Positions 1 through 7,886 of a DNA stretch of 64,000 nucleotides are shown here, piece after piece; position 1 is the stretch's first letter, and every line of letters starts with the position of its first letter. The position numbers and the translations under genes are program-made. This stretch comes from Micromonospora sp. WMMD961 (GTDB taxonomy: Bacteria; Actinomycetota; Actinomycetes; Mycobacteriales; Micromonosporaceae). Below the pieces are notes generated by a model that searched no databases, was not told the origin of the DNA, and was given only the letters and a program-made list of their open reading frames with translations. The DNA is taken from assembly GCF_029626145.1 (NCBI RefSeq), contig NZ_JARUBJ010000002.1, forward strand, positions 2,262,501 to 2,326,500, given 5' to 3'.

Positions 1-214
1 GAGGGACCCGGCGGACCAGCGCCGTCAACGGGACCGAGGCGACCATCACCACCGCGCCGTACGCGGTGACGAGCATGCCCACCTGCGACGGCGAGACGGC
101 CAGATCCGCCGCCATCGGGAGCAGCAGCCCGATCGGCAGCGCCTCGGCGGTGGTGTAGAGGAACGTCCCTCCGGACAAGCCGATCAACGCCCCCACTGCC
201 CGCCCACGATCCAT
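1..214 (-). CDS. MFS transporter, N-terminal fragment (runs off the window)
   Basis: Reading the minus strand from an ATG at 214 gives about 71 residues of a hydrophobic membrane protein, beginning MDRGRAVGALIGLSGG. It has two membrane-segment-like stretches and the string LPIGLLLPMAADLAVSPSQ, typical of the first two helices of drug or sugar efflux MFS permeases of the DHA1 type. A GGGAGG ribosome site lies about 5 bases before the ATG. The rest of the gene is outside the window. It is divergent from the CGNR regulator at 308, and the 93-base gap carries inverted repeats, so the regulator probably controls this exporter. The substrate cannot be told. Confidence 0.75.
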   Translation of the reverse strand, partial: MDRGRAVGALIGLSGGTFLYTTAEALPIGLLLPMAADLAVSPSQVGMLVTAYGAVVMVASVPLTALVRRVP

Positions 215-241
215 CAGACCCTCCCGATGTTACCGGCTAAA

Positions 242-315
242 CCATCTATGATGGAAACAGGCTAGTGGTGTCCTTCGACGACGGTCAACTGGTAAAGTGG
301 GTTTCGATGGAAACA
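242..315. promoter_or_regulatory. Inverted and direct repeats between MFS and CGNR genes (putative operator)
   Basis: CCATC-TAT-GATGG (242-254) and GTTTC-GATG-GAAAC (301-314) are perfect-arm inverted repeats. The ten-base string GATGGAAACA occurs in both (250-259 and 306-315). Two related palindromes in a divergent intergenic region suggest binding sites for the neighbouring regulator; this is inferred. Confidence 0.4.
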
Positions 316-927
316 CTTGCGGGCGTCACGCGGATGCGCCTGGTGGGCGGCAACCTCGCCCTGGACTACCTCAACACCCGTACCGGGCCGCCCGTCGGGG
401 CCCCGGACGACGACGTGCTGGCCGGCTACCCGGAGCTGGTCGCCTGGGGCTCGTACGCGGGCGGGCTCAGCGAGCCGGAGGCGAAGGTGTTGCGCCGGCT
501 GTCCCACGACGATCCGGACGGCGCTCAGGTCGCCTTCACCCGAGCGCTGCGCCTGCGCGACGACCTCGACGAGGTGTTCCGGGCCGTGGCCTCCGACCGC
601 AGCCCGAGCGCGTCCGTGCTGGCCCGGCTGCGAGACGACGAAGCGGACGCGCTCCGCCACGCACGTCTCGATCGAGGACGCACGTTCAGTTGGACCTGGC
701 GAGACGACGCGTCGCTTGCCCGGCCGACGCGGCCGGTGGTGCACGCGGCCGTCCAGCTTCTCACCACCGGCGCACTGGATCGGATCAAGGGATGCGGAGG
801 CTGCCGCTTCCTCTTCTACGACGAGAGCAAGAACCGCAGTCGCCGTTGGTGCAGCATGGACGACTGCGGAACGTCCGAGAAGATTCGCCGCTACGTCGCC
901 GCGCGGCGTACCCGCGCGGCGGGCTGA
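308..927 (+). CDS. CGNR zinc finger transcriptional regulator
   Basis: The protein opens with the hallmark LVGGNLALDYLNTR of the ABATE domain and ends in a CGNR-type zinc finger: CGGC, then a RRWCSM string and DDCG. The family is a one-component DNA-binding regulator whose ABATE domain is thought to sense a ligand. I chose ATG 308 because the conserved region begins 10 residues later; an in-frame GTG at 265 would add 14 unconserved residues. One oddity: the eponymous CGNR string reads CGTS here, although the four likely zinc cysteines remain. It is divergent from the MFS exporter and probably represses it. Confidence 0.8.
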
Positions 928-1014
928 GCTCTGCCAGACGTGGATCTCCAGGACTGGGACCAGGTGCTCGTCCTACCTGCCGTGACCGGCACGCCCCGCA
1001 CATGCTGAGCGGTG

Positions 1015-1473
1015 CTACGCGCCGCCGACCTGCTGGGCCAGCTCTGCGCCGGGTGAGACCGGTGCGAGCTGGGGTTGCTGCCAGGGGTCTCCGGAGGCCC
1101 CGGCGGCGAGGTGACGCTCGTAGCTGGCCACCTTGAGGTCGATGAGATCGAGGCAGTCGCGCAGCTGCGCCAGCTGCTCGGTGATGCGGCACTGGTGCTC
1201 GCGTAGCAGATCGAGTCGTTCGGCCTCGTTGCCGCTGCCCTCGCGGACGAGTTGGGCCAAGCGGCTGATCGTCGCGAGTGGCATCCCGGAGTTCCGGAAC
1301 TTCACGCAGTTCGTCAGCCACTCGACGTCCCAGGCGCTGTAGACGCGCCTGCCGGACGCGTCGCGCTGCACCTCGCCGGCCAGCAGACCCGCACGCTCGT
1401 AGAGCCGTAGCGTGTGCACGCTCAACCCGGTGCGCTGCGCCACCTGCCCGATGCTCAGCCCCTGGCCCACCAT
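1015..1473 (-). CDS. MerR family transcriptional regulator
   Basis: A 152-residue protein with an N-terminal winged helix (SIGQVAQRTGLSVHTLRLYE, then AGLLAGEVQRDASGRRVY) followed by a long dimerisation helix. It lacks the cysteine arrays of metal- or redox-sensing MerR proteins. ATG 1473 places the helix-turn-helix at residue 5 as usual; an upstream in-frame start at 1515 would overlap the operator and promoter. It is divergent from the SDR gene at 1530. MerR proteins activate promoters with over-long spacers, and the shared gap has such a promoter, so the SDR gene is the likely target. Confidence 0.88.
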   Translation of the reverse strand: MVGQGLSIGQVAQRTGLSVHTLRLYERAGLLAGEVQRDASGRRVYSAWDVEWLTNCVKFRNSGMPLATISRLAQLVREGSGNEAERLDLLREHQCRITEQLAQLRDCLDLIDLKVASYERHLAAGASGDPWQQPQLAPVSPGAELAQQVGGA

Positions 1474-1491
1474 GGCGTCGACCGTATCTGC

Positions 1492-1522
1492 TTGACCTAG
1501 ACCTCGGTATAGCACCTAGCGT
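1492..1522 (+). promoter_or_regulatory. MerR-type promoter with 19-bp spacer and internal palindrome
   Basis: A -35 TTGACC (1492-1497) and a -10 TAGCGT (1517-1522) are 19 bp apart, the overlong spacing MerR activators act on. The spacer holds the near-palindrome CTAGACC-TC-GGTATAG. The -10 box ends 7 bases before the SDR ATG at 1530, so the transcript would be leaderless or nearly so. Confidence 0.6.
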
Positions 1523-1529
1523 CCGCAGC

Positions 1530-2447
1530 ATGACCAGCGACACGGCCCACACCATGTTCGGTGCCCACAGCACGACCGGAGACGTCCTCGCCGGGATCGA
1601 CCTCAGCGGCAGGACCGCCGTCGTCACGGGTGGCTACTCCGGCCTCGGTCTCGCCACGACCCTCGCGCTCACCCGGGCCGGGGCTCGGGTCGTCGTCCCG
1701 GCCCGCAGGCCGGAGGCGGCGCGGCGCGCGCTTGCCGGCGTCGCCGGGGTCGAGGTCGACCACCTCGATCTCGCCGACCTCGCCTCGGTCCGCGCGTTCG
1801 CCGAACGCTTCCTGCACCACCATTCCGTCCTCGACATCCTGATCGCCAGTGCGGGGATCATGGCCTGCGCGGAAACCCGGGTGGGACCCGGCTGGGAAGC
1901 GCAGTTCGCGACCAACCACCTCGGCCACTACGCGCTGGTGAACCTGCTGTGGCCCGCGCTCACCGCGTCCGGCCCGGCTCGCGTCGTCTCGGTCACCTCC
2001 GGGCACAACCCGACCTGGCGCATCCGGTGGGACGACGTGCAGTTCGAGCAGGGCTACGAAAAGTGGGACGCCTACACCCAGTCCAAGCTGGCGAACATCC
2101 TGTTCGCTCGCCACCTCGACCTGCTCGGCCGACCGCACGGTGTCCACGCCTTCTCGGTCAACCCGGGCTGGATCCTCACACCCCTGCAACGACACCTTCC
2201 CGTCGAGGAGATGGTCGCCGCCGGCTGGATCGACGCGGACGGGACCCCGACGCCAGGTCTGTTCAAGACCGCCGACCAGGGCGCGGCGACCCAGGTCTGG
2301 GCTGCCACGTCACCGCACCTCGACGGGTTCGGCGGCGACTACTGCGTGGACTGCGGGATCGTCGACGGCAGCCCCACCGACAGCAGCGAGGCAGCCCGAC
2401 TCTGGGCGCTGTCGGCCGACCTGACCGGCCTCGACCTCGTGCACTGA
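1530..2447 (+). CDS. SDR family oxidoreductase (retinol dehydrogenase-like)
   Basis: A 305-residue short-chain dehydrogenase. Visible motifs are the NAD(P)-binding TGGYSGLG, NHLGHYAL, an active-site region with VSVTSG, and the catalytic YTQSK (YxxxK). The C-terminal WAATSPHLDGFGGDYCVDC string is typical of the WW-oxidoreductase or retinol-dehydrogenase-like subgroup, which handles varied alcohols and aldehydes. ATG 1530 is used because the MerR-type -10 box ends just before it, which fits a leaderless message. It is divergently paired with a MerR regulator that probably induces it. The substrate is unknown. Confidence 0.85.
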   Translation: MTSDTAHTMFGAHSTTGDVLAGIDLSGRTAVVTGGYSGLGLATTLALTRAGARVVVPARRPEAARRALAGVAGVEVDHLDLADLASVRAFAERFLHHHSVLDILIASAGIMACAETRVGPGWEAQFATNHLGHYALVNLLWPALTASGPARVVSVTSGHNPTWRIRWDDVQFEQGYEKWDAYTQSKLANILFARHLDLLGRPHGVHAFSVNPGWILTPLQRHLPVEEMVAAGWIDADGTPTPGLFKTADQGAATQVWAATSPHLDGFGGDYCVDCGIVDGSPTDSSEAARLWALSADLTGLDLVH

Positions 2448-2490
2448 GTCTCGGCCGTTCCGCCCGCTCCGCACCGGCGCACGACACTGC

Positions 2491-2951
2491 ATGATGGCGT
2501 CCATGAACGATGGCGTACGCCGTGCCGTGGTCGCGGCGCTCCTACAGTTGGCTGACAGCACCGACTACCAGGACCGCGCCGACGCCGGCCAGGCCATGGC
2601 GAGCTTTGTGGATGTGGCCGGGACGCGCGAGCACTCCAGCGGCTTCTCCTCGACGCCGCCGACACGTTCGTCACCCACGTGACCGCGGAAGCCCTGCTGC
2701 GGCGGATGGATGTGGTCGGTCTGGAGGCGGTGGCGCGAGCCTTGGCCACCGCCGATGACAGTCACGCCCACTGGTTGGACGCCGCAGTCCGTGGGGTTTT
2801 CCTGGTCTACGCCACCCAGCGCGACACTGCGGTACAGATGTGCGGCGTGATGGTCGAGAGCGCCGACCCGGTGCTCCGCAAGGGCGCCGCTGAACTGCGT
2901 GACATCCTGACCGAGATCGACCCGATTCTCCACCCCGCAGGTGAGAACTGA
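2491..2951 (+). pseudogene. HEAT-like helical repeat protein, interrupted by a frameshift
   Basis: Two overlapping frames together read as one helical-repeat protein of about 153 residues. The first frame (from 2491) reads AGQAMASFVDVAGTREHSSG and then turns into a Ser/Pro/Thr-rich tail with a stop at 2682. The frame one base back continues LLLDAADTFVTHVTAEALLR at 2643 and runs to 2951. A single lost base near 2641-2645 explains this. The intact product resembles small HEAT or immunity-like proteins. A sequencing error is as likely as a real mutation. The start could also be the ATG at 2503. Confidence 0.6.
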
Positions 2952-3004
2952 CCGCGAAGAGACCGACGGCGGACCATCAGGTGCGTGCCGCGCACGTTTT
3001 GCGG

Positions 3005-3529
3005 TCAGGCGCTCGCCGGTTGCTCGTCGGCCAGGTCGTGAACGGCGAGTTCCCGTCGGGCCGCCGCGACGAACCGCCGCTCTGCCGCCCAGAGTTCGTT
3101 GAAGCGCTCGGCGGGCAACGCGTCGGCGTCATGGGTGGCGCGGGCCGCGGCGAGCAGCCGCGCCTGCTGCACCATCGTGCGCGACGCCGCCACGATCTCC
3201 GGTCGTCCCGCGATCAGCCGAAGTTCCGTCTTGGTCGCCTCCAACTGCTCCTTGTAGCGGGTGCCCTGCTCGTCGAAGAACGGCATGAGGTCGTGCGGGC
3301 TGTGGGGGCGGGGCACGGCGGTGATTCGAGCGGAAGGCAGGAGTACGTAGGCCACGTACTCCCGGAATGCGGTCAGGAACGTGGTGTACGCGGTGAGCCT
3401 GATGTCCCGCCACTGCCGCTGATCGTCGCGGCGCCACAGCCGGTCCTGAGCGCGGGTGGTGAGCCAGCCGCCGAGGAGGACGGCGAGCAGCGTCGTCCCG
3501 GCGGCGAGACCGGCTTGAGTGAAGTCCAC
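3005..3529 (-). CDS. Hypothetical single-pass membrane protein
   Basis: A 174-residue protein with one predicted transmembrane helix near the N-terminus (AGLAAGTTLLAVLLGGWLTT) followed by a mostly helical, charged domain rich in Arg, Glu and Ala. The GTG at 3529 is preferred because GGGGAGG sits four bases before it; a longer reading to 3577 has no such site. The topology (short N-terminus, one helix, cytoplasmic helical domain) is common in uncharacterised actinobacterial proteins. I recognise no domain. It converges with the frameshifted gene ending at 2951. Confidence 0.65.
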   Translation of the reverse strand: MDFTQAGLAAGTTLLAVLLGGWLTTRAQDRLWRRDDQRQWRDIRLTAYTTFLTAFREYVAYVLLPSARITAVPRPHSPHDLMPFFDEQGTRYKEQLEATKTELRLIAGRPEIVAASRTMVQQARLLAAARATHDADALPAERFNELWAAERRFVAAARRELAVHDLADEQPASA

Positions 3530-3608
3530 GAAACCTCCCCATCGACTGAGGTTCCTCACTGTCACACGCGGTGCCAAATCGCGAGGGGCCTGGCGCGTGG
3601 GGCGCGGC

Positions 3609-4016
3609 CTACTGCGCCGTGCCGGCGAGCAGCCACCGCCGGACGGGGATCTCCAGCAGCACGCGCTCGCCTCCGGGGCTGACCTGCCGGCCGACGTCCC
3701 ATCCGTCGTACTTGCCGGCGAACGCTTCCACGACCGTGTTCGGGAATCCGTCTCGGTGCACCCGGGCGGTGCCCTCTGCCACCACCGGGGCGTTGCCGCC
3801 TTCCAGGGCCAGGGACACCCGTGGGTCGGCCGCGACGTTGCGGACCTTGACGCTGCGGCCGTCGCAGCCGACCCACCAGGTGCCGGCGACGTAGACGAAC
3901 CAGACCGGCGTCAGGTGTGGGGAGCCGTCACGCCGCAACGTGCACAGCCAGACGTTCGACTCCCGGGCCAGGCGTGCCTGGACGTCCGTCGGTGGGGTGG
4001 CGAGTGGTTCGGTCAC
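3609..4016 (-). CDS. PPOX-class (pyridoxamine 5'-phosphate oxidase fold) flavin or F420 enzyme
   Basis: A 135-residue split-barrel protein. It has the family pattern ARLARESNVWLCTLRRDGSP, then HLTPVWFVY, and later VRNVAADPRVSLALEGG. Its small size fits F420- or FMN-binding PPOX proteins that reduce quinones, biliverdin or aflatoxin-like substrates, rather than a true PdxH. The start is a GTG at 4016 with only a weak ribosome site; an ATG three bases earlier is out of frame and stops at once. It stands alone between the membrane protein and the CBM2 gene, and its substrate is unknown. Confidence 0.75.
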   Translation of the reverse strand: MTEPLATPPTDVQARLARESNVWLCTLRRDGSPHLTPVWFVYVAGTWWVGCDGRSVKVRNVAADPRVSLALEGGNAPVVAEGTARVHRDGFPNTVVEAFAGKYDGWDVGRQVSPGGERVLLEIPVRRWLLAGTAQ

Positions 4017-4316
4017 CCCATCAGTCGATCACGACCGGAGTGGGTGGGCCAGCGAAGGCGACGATCGAGGCTGCGGACGCTTGATTTGATAGAAGCCTGT
4101 GAATAGATTGGGTGCGGGCACCGCCGGGGTCCGGGTGATCGTTCCGCCGGCGGCTGACAGGTCCACCCCGAGCCGGGCACTTCGGTCGTACGCGCCGACC
4201 AGCCGCTGTGGTGCACCGCTGCGCCGCACCCACGGTGCGTTGCCGCGTCGCGTCCGTCCAGGATGCGCACTGCCGCGCCGCCTTTCCCACAGCTCGATGG
4301 CAGAAGGACCTTTCTC
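4017..4316. other. Intergenic region with promoter and long 5' leader for the CBM2 gene
   Basis: This 300-base gap separates divergent genes. Its one clear element is the promoter at 4081-4109, which implies a leader of about 200 bases before ATG 4317. I see no further gene or clear RNA structure in it. Confidence 0.4.
4081..4109 (+). promoter_or_regulatory. Promoter for the CBM2/Cip1-like gene
   Basis: TTGATT (4081-4086) and TAGATT (4104-4109) are 17 bp apart in an unusually AT-rich patch of this GC-rich region. Confidence 0.5.
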
Positions 4317-5561
4317 ATGACGATTCTCCGTGCGCGCCCCGCCCTGACCCTGGCGGTCGTCGCCGGGCTGGCCGCCGCCGTGACCGTGACCGGCTCGGCC
4401 CTGCTCACCGGTCCGGCGACGGCCGCCCAGGGTTGCCGGGTCGACTACACGCCCAACCAGTGGCCCGGCGGATTCACCGCCACCGTCAAGATCGCCCCGG
4501 GGGACACGGCCGTCTCCGGTTGGACCGCCACCTGGACGTACGCCGGGGACGAGCGCGTCACGAACGGCTGGAACGCCACCGTCAGTCAGTCCGGACCGAC
4601 GGTGACCGCCCACAGCCTGTCGTACAACGGCAGCATCCCGGCCGGCGGCTCGACCGAGTTCGGTGTGCAGGGCACGTTCGGATCGAGCGGCGGCGCGCCG
4701 ACCGGCTTCACACTGAACGGCGTACCGTGCAACGGCGCCACGCCGCCTCCGACGACGCCGCCTCCGACGACGCCGCCTCCGACGACGCCGCCTCCGACGA
4801 CGCCGCCTCCGACGACGCCGCCTCCGACCACGCCGCCTCCGACCACGCCGCCTCCGACCACGCCGCCCCCGGCCGGGTGTGCCGGCGCTGTGCTCTGTGA
4901 CGGCTTCGAGAACCAGATCGGGTCGACGCCCTCCGGCGACTGGGCGGTGGTGAGCCCGGACTGTTCCGGTGCCGGCACGGCCAGCATCGACACGGCCACG
5001 ACGCACAGCGGCAACCGCGCGATCCGGATCAACGGCGCGGCCGGCTACTGCAACCATGTCTTCGTCAGGTCCACCAAGAACCTCGGCAGCGTGGGCAGTG
5101 TGAGGTACGGCCGGATCTGGATGCGGCACACCACCGCCCAGCCCACCGAGCACACCACGATGGTGGCGATGGCGGACTCCGCCGACGGCAACAAGGACCT
5201 GCGGTTGGGCGGCCAGAACGGCGCGCTGCAGTGGAACCGCGCCTCCGACGACGCGACCCTGCCCGAGCAGAGCCCGGCCGGGGTGGCGCAGAGCCTGCCG
5301 CTTCCCACCAACCGGTGGGTGTGCGTGGAGTTCATGGTGGACGGGTCGGCCGGTCAGCTGCGTACCTGGGTGGACGGCGCCGCCGTCACCGGGCTGACCG
5401 CTGACGGCGCACCGACGCACGACATCGACGGCCAGTGGTACAACCGCACCTGGCGTCCGCAGCTCACCGACCTGAAGCTTGGCTGGGAGAGCTACGGCGG
5501 CGGAGCCGACACCCTCTGGTATGACGACGTAGCGCTCGGGTCCAGCCGGATCGGCTGCTGA
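4317..5561 (+). CDS. Secreted CBM2 protein with Cip1-like (polysaccharide-lyase-fold) domain
   Basis: A 414-residue exported protein: a signal peptide (about residues 1-38), a family 2 cellulose-binding module (about 40-140, with conserved Trp and the paired Cys of CBM2), a Pro/Thr linker, and a C-terminal domain of about 215 residues opening CDGFENQIG. The catalytic-type domain, with GYCNHVFVRS, RIWMRH and WYDDVALG, resembles fungal Cip1 and related glucuronan-lyase-fold proteins found in bacterial cellulolytic secretomes. Start ATG 4317 follows AGAAGGA by eight bases. Activity is unproven even for Cip1, so a lyase is only a suggestion; binding to cellulose is well supported. Confidence 0.75.
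   Translation: MTILRARPALTLAVVAGLAAAVTVTGSALLTGPATAAQGCRVDYTPNQWPGGFTATVKIAPGDTAVSGWTATWTYAGDERVTNGWNATVSQSGPTVTAHSLSYNGSIPAGGSTEFGVQGTFGSSGGAPTGFTLNGVPCNGATPPPTTPPPTTPPPTTPPPTTPPPTTPPPTTPPPTTPPPTTPPPAGCAGAVLCDGFENQIGSTPSGDWAVVSPDCSGAGTASIDTATTHSGNRAIRINGAAGYCNHVFVRSTKNLGSVGSVRYGRIWMRHTTAQPTEHTTMVAMADSADGNKDLRLGGQNGALQWNRASDDATLPEQSPAGVAQSLPLPTNRWVCVEFMVDGSAGQLRTWVDGAAVTGLTADGAPTHDIDGQWYNRTWRPQLTDLKLGWESYGGGADTLWYDDVALGSSRIGC
4739..4868 (+). repeat. Tandem 15-bp repeat coding for the Pro/Thr linker
   Basis: About nine copies of a 15-base unit (CCGCCTCCGACGACG and variants) encode a PPPTT linker. The first copies use ACG-ACG and the last three ACC-ACG, which suggests expansion by local duplication. 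Confidence 0.9.
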
Positions 5562-5595
5562 TCCGCTGACCGAGCCGGTCGAGCGTCGCGGCCCA

Positions 5596-5613
5596 CTCGC
5601 GAGGCGTCGCGAG
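5596..5613. terminator. Hairpin between convergent genes
   Basis: CTCGCGA-GGCG-TCGCGAG, a 7-bp stem with a 4-base loop, lies in the gap between the convergent CBM2 and DinB genes. There is no T tract. Confidence 0.35.
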
Positions 5614-5708
5614 CGTAGGTCCGCGTCACCCGCTTGCGCGTGGTGTTGGGCTGAGTCATGCCAGGTGCGAACTCCGTCTCGGCTCGACCGTGGGCTTCGG
5701 CAGGCGGC

Positions 5709-6299
5709 CTAGTCGAAGCGGTCCGCCAGCTTGGTCAGCCTGCTGACGTACGCCGGCCAGTCGTAGCCGTCGGGGACGCTGGCGCTGTCGCGCCGCCGGC
5801 CGATCACCGTGTCGTGCTGCTCGCGCATCACGTCCATGTGGCCGGCGTGGCGGGCGAGATCGCACGTCACGTGGATGATGATCTGGTACAGCGTCGTGGC
5901 CTGCTTGCCGGGCTGCCACCAGGGCACGTGTCCCGGCGCGTGGAGTGGCAGCTCGTCGATCGTCTGGTCGGCGAAGACCCCGACCCGGCGATACAGGTCG
6001 ATGAGCCCGTCCTTCGTCTCGTCCTCGCGGGCGTACCAGTCCGCCTGCGGGTCCTCGTCGAACGCCGACATCGGCACGAGGTCCTCGGGTGTCGGGAACT
6101 CGCGCCCGAAGGCGAGCCCGAAGTAGCCGGCTTCGACGTTGAGGCAGTGTTTGAGGGCACCGAGCAGGTTGTTGCCGGTCGCGGTGCGGGGGAGCCGGGC
6201 ATCGCGTTCGCTCAGCCCGTCCAGCTTCCAGATCAGGGCCTCGCGTGTCTCCTTGAGGTAGTGGTGCAGCGCAGCCTTCACATCGCCCGGGTCAGCCAT
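5709..6299 (-). CDS. DinB family protein
   Basis: A 196-residue four-helix-bundle protein of the DinB/YfiT metal-dependent thiol-S-transferase-like superfamily. Candidate metal ligands are His in ALKHCLNVEAGYFG and the paired His of HVTCDLARHAGHMDVMREQH. It includes the actinobacterial DUF664-like start (ALHHYLKETREALIWKLDGL). ATG 6299 begins the conserved region; longer readings upstream are unconserved. Partners in this superfamily are often small thiols such as mycothiol or bacillithiol, but the substrate here is unknown. It is divergent from the VOC gene at 6396. Confidence 0.88.
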   Translation of the reverse strand: MADPGDVKAALHHYLKETREALIWKLDGLSERDARLPRTATGNNLLGALKHCLNVEAGYFGLAFGREFPTPEDLVPMSAFDEDPQADWYAREDETKDGLIDLYRRVGVFADQTIDELPLHAPGHVPWWQPGKQATTLYQIIIHVTCDLARHAGHMDVMREQHDTVIGRRRDSASVPDGYDWPAYVSRLTKLADRFD

Positions 6300-6395
6300 G
6301 CCGGCCAGTCTCTCGCAAGAAGGGCCAGCCCGTTGACCCGTGATCGACTCGCAAATGCGTTGGTGGCGTGCCGGGGCGGTGCCTACCATCCGGTG

Positions 6396-7112
6396 ATGCG
6401 TTCGCACCTGCTGGCAGTGACACTCGAGGCCGCCGATCCGGTTCCTGCGGCGCGGTTCTGGGCCGCGCTGCTGAATCGGGACGTCGTCGACGACGCCGGT
6501 GCCGCCTTCCTTCCCGGCGACGACGCCCAGCTCGGTCTCCGGTTCGTCGCGGGCCGCGCGGGTCAGCTCGGCGCCAACCGGATGCACCTGCACCTGACCA
6601 GCGTCGATGTCGACGAGCGGCAGCACACGGTGGCGACCGCGTTGAAGCTGGGTGGCGACCACCTCGACGTCGGGCAGCTGCCCGAGGAGGGGCACACAGT
6701 TCTGGCCGACCCGGCGGGTTACGCGTTCTGCGTGATCGAGCCCGGCAACGCGTACCTCGCCGGCACCGGCTTCCTCGGCGAGTTGACCTGTGACGGCACG
6801 CGGGACGTGGGCCTGTTCTGGAGCCGGGCGCTGGGCTGGCCGCTGGTGTGGGACCAGGACGAGGAGACCGCGATCCAGTCACCGCGTGGCGGCACCAAGA
6901 TCGCCTGGGGCGGCCCGCCCGTGGCGCCGAAGGAGGAGCCGAACCGGCAACGCTTCGAACTCGTTCCGGCCGCGGGCGACCAGCAGGCGGCGGTCGACGA
7001 GTTGGTCTCCCTCGGCGCCGCCCGACTCGACGTCGCCGAGGACGGCGCGGTCGTGCTGGCCGACCCGGACGGCAACGAGTTCCGGGTGAGGTCCCCGGCG
7101 GCGCCACGCTAG
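6396..7112 (+). CDS. VOC family protein with two glyoxalase-like domains
   Basis: A 238-residue protein built from two vicinal-oxygen-chelate halves (about residues 1-110 and 120-238). Each has a beta-alpha-beta pattern and ends similarly: VLADPAGYAFCVIEPG in the first and VLADPDGNEFRVRSP in the second. Many actinomycete paralogues are annotated as glyoxalase or bleomycin-resistance-like proteins. Metal ligands are not obvious in both halves, so a binding role is possible. The ATG at 6396 is preceded directly by an in-frame GTG, making the start slightly uncertain. It is divergent from DinB. Confidence 0.82.
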   Translation: MRSHLLAVTLEAADPVPAARFWAALLNRDVVDDAGAAFLPGDDAQLGLRFVAGRAGQLGANRMHLHLTSVDVDERQHTVATALKLGGDHLDVGQLPEEGHTVLADPAGYAFCVIEPGNAYLAGTGFLGELTCDGTRDVGLFWSRALGWPLVWDQDEETAIQSPRGGTKIAWGGPPVAPKEEPNRQRFELVPAAGDQQAAVDELVSLGAARLDVAEDGAVVLADPDGNEFRVRSPAAPR

Positions 7113-7116
7113 CGTC

Positions 7117-7212
7117 AACTCCCGCTGCGACGACCCGGACTGCGTGCGCAAGACCCTCCCCGGTTTCCCCCACACGCTGGCCGGGCTTCAGGAGGCCTGG
7201 CAGCGCCGCTGA
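7117..7212 (+). pseudogene. Orphan coding-like C-terminal fragment
   Basis: Directly after the VOC stop, one frame reads NSRCDDPDCVRKTLPGFPH and then TLAGLQEAWQRR to a TGA at 7210-7212, with strongly GC-ending codons. There is no plausible start in frame, so this looks like the tail of a lost gene. I do not recognise the family. Confidence 0.3.
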
Positions 7213-7219
7213 TCCGGCC

Positions 7220-7852
7220 TTACGCGTCTCCCGCCACGGCCGCGATCGCGGCGTGCGGGCGGACGTCGCCCTCCCCGGGCCGTCGGAGGCGTTCGACCTC
7301 CACGAAACCGGCCCGGCTGAGCCGTTCCGAGATCTCGTCGACCGGCCAGCGATAGGCGGTCACGACCTTGTGGTCGAAGGGGCCGACCTCGTCGTGGTCG
7401 AACATGCCCAGTACCAACGCTCCGCCCGGGGCCAGTGCTCGCCGGAACTCGGCGAGCACCCCGTCCAGTTCCTCGGGCGGCAGGTGGATCAGCGAGTACC
7501 AGGCCAGGATGCCGCCGACCGAGCCGTCGACGACGTCGAGGCTCTCCAACGACCCGAGGCGGAACTCGACGTCCGGGTGGGCCGCCCGCGCGTGGGCGAT
7601 GAACTCCGGGACCAGGTCGATCCCCGACGCGTCGACGCCCAGCGAACACAGGTAGCCGGTGAGATGGCCGGGGCCGCAGCCCAGGTCGAGCACCGGCCCC
7701 GTCCGGGTCGCCAGGTGCCGCGCGACGAAGGCGAGGTCGTCCGCGTCGACCTGCTCGCGTGCGCCGAACAGCCCGATGTACAGATCAGCTACGGACGCGT
7801 ACGCCTGCCGGACCTTCGCCTGCCGGACCTTGCCCCTGTCCACGCCCGGCAC
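7220..7852 (-). CDS. Class I SAM-dependent methyltransferase
   Basis: A 210-residue Rossmann-fold methyltransferase. Motif I is VLDLGCGPGHLTGYL (about residues 54-68), followed by an acidic DASGIDLVPEF loop, motif IV GGILAWYSLIHLPPEEL and the post-motif RRALAPGGALVLG. This is the generic methyltransferase 11/25 domain, active on small molecules. Nothing in the sequence fixes the acceptor. It runs in the same direction as the VanZ-like gene upstream (34-base gap), so the two may share a transcript. Confidence 0.88.
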   Translation of the reverse strand: MPGVDRGKVRQAKVRQAYASVADLYIGLFGAREQVDADDLAFVARHLATRTGPVLDLGCGPGHLTGYLCSLGVDASGIDLVPEFIAHARAAHPDVEFRLGSLESLDVVDGSVGGILAWYSLIHLPPEELDGVLAEFRRALAPGGALVLGMFDHDEVGPFDHKVVTAYRWPVDEISERLSRAGFVEVERLRRPGEGDVRPHAAIAAVAGDA

Positions 7853-7886
7853 TATACGAGTCGCGCACGGCCGCCGTGCCCGACGC

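Noticed and set aside
4739..4868. Regular short repeats that look like a CRISPR or satellite array
   Set aside because: They are in frame and code for a Pro/Thr linker between two domains; there are no unique spacers or cas genes.
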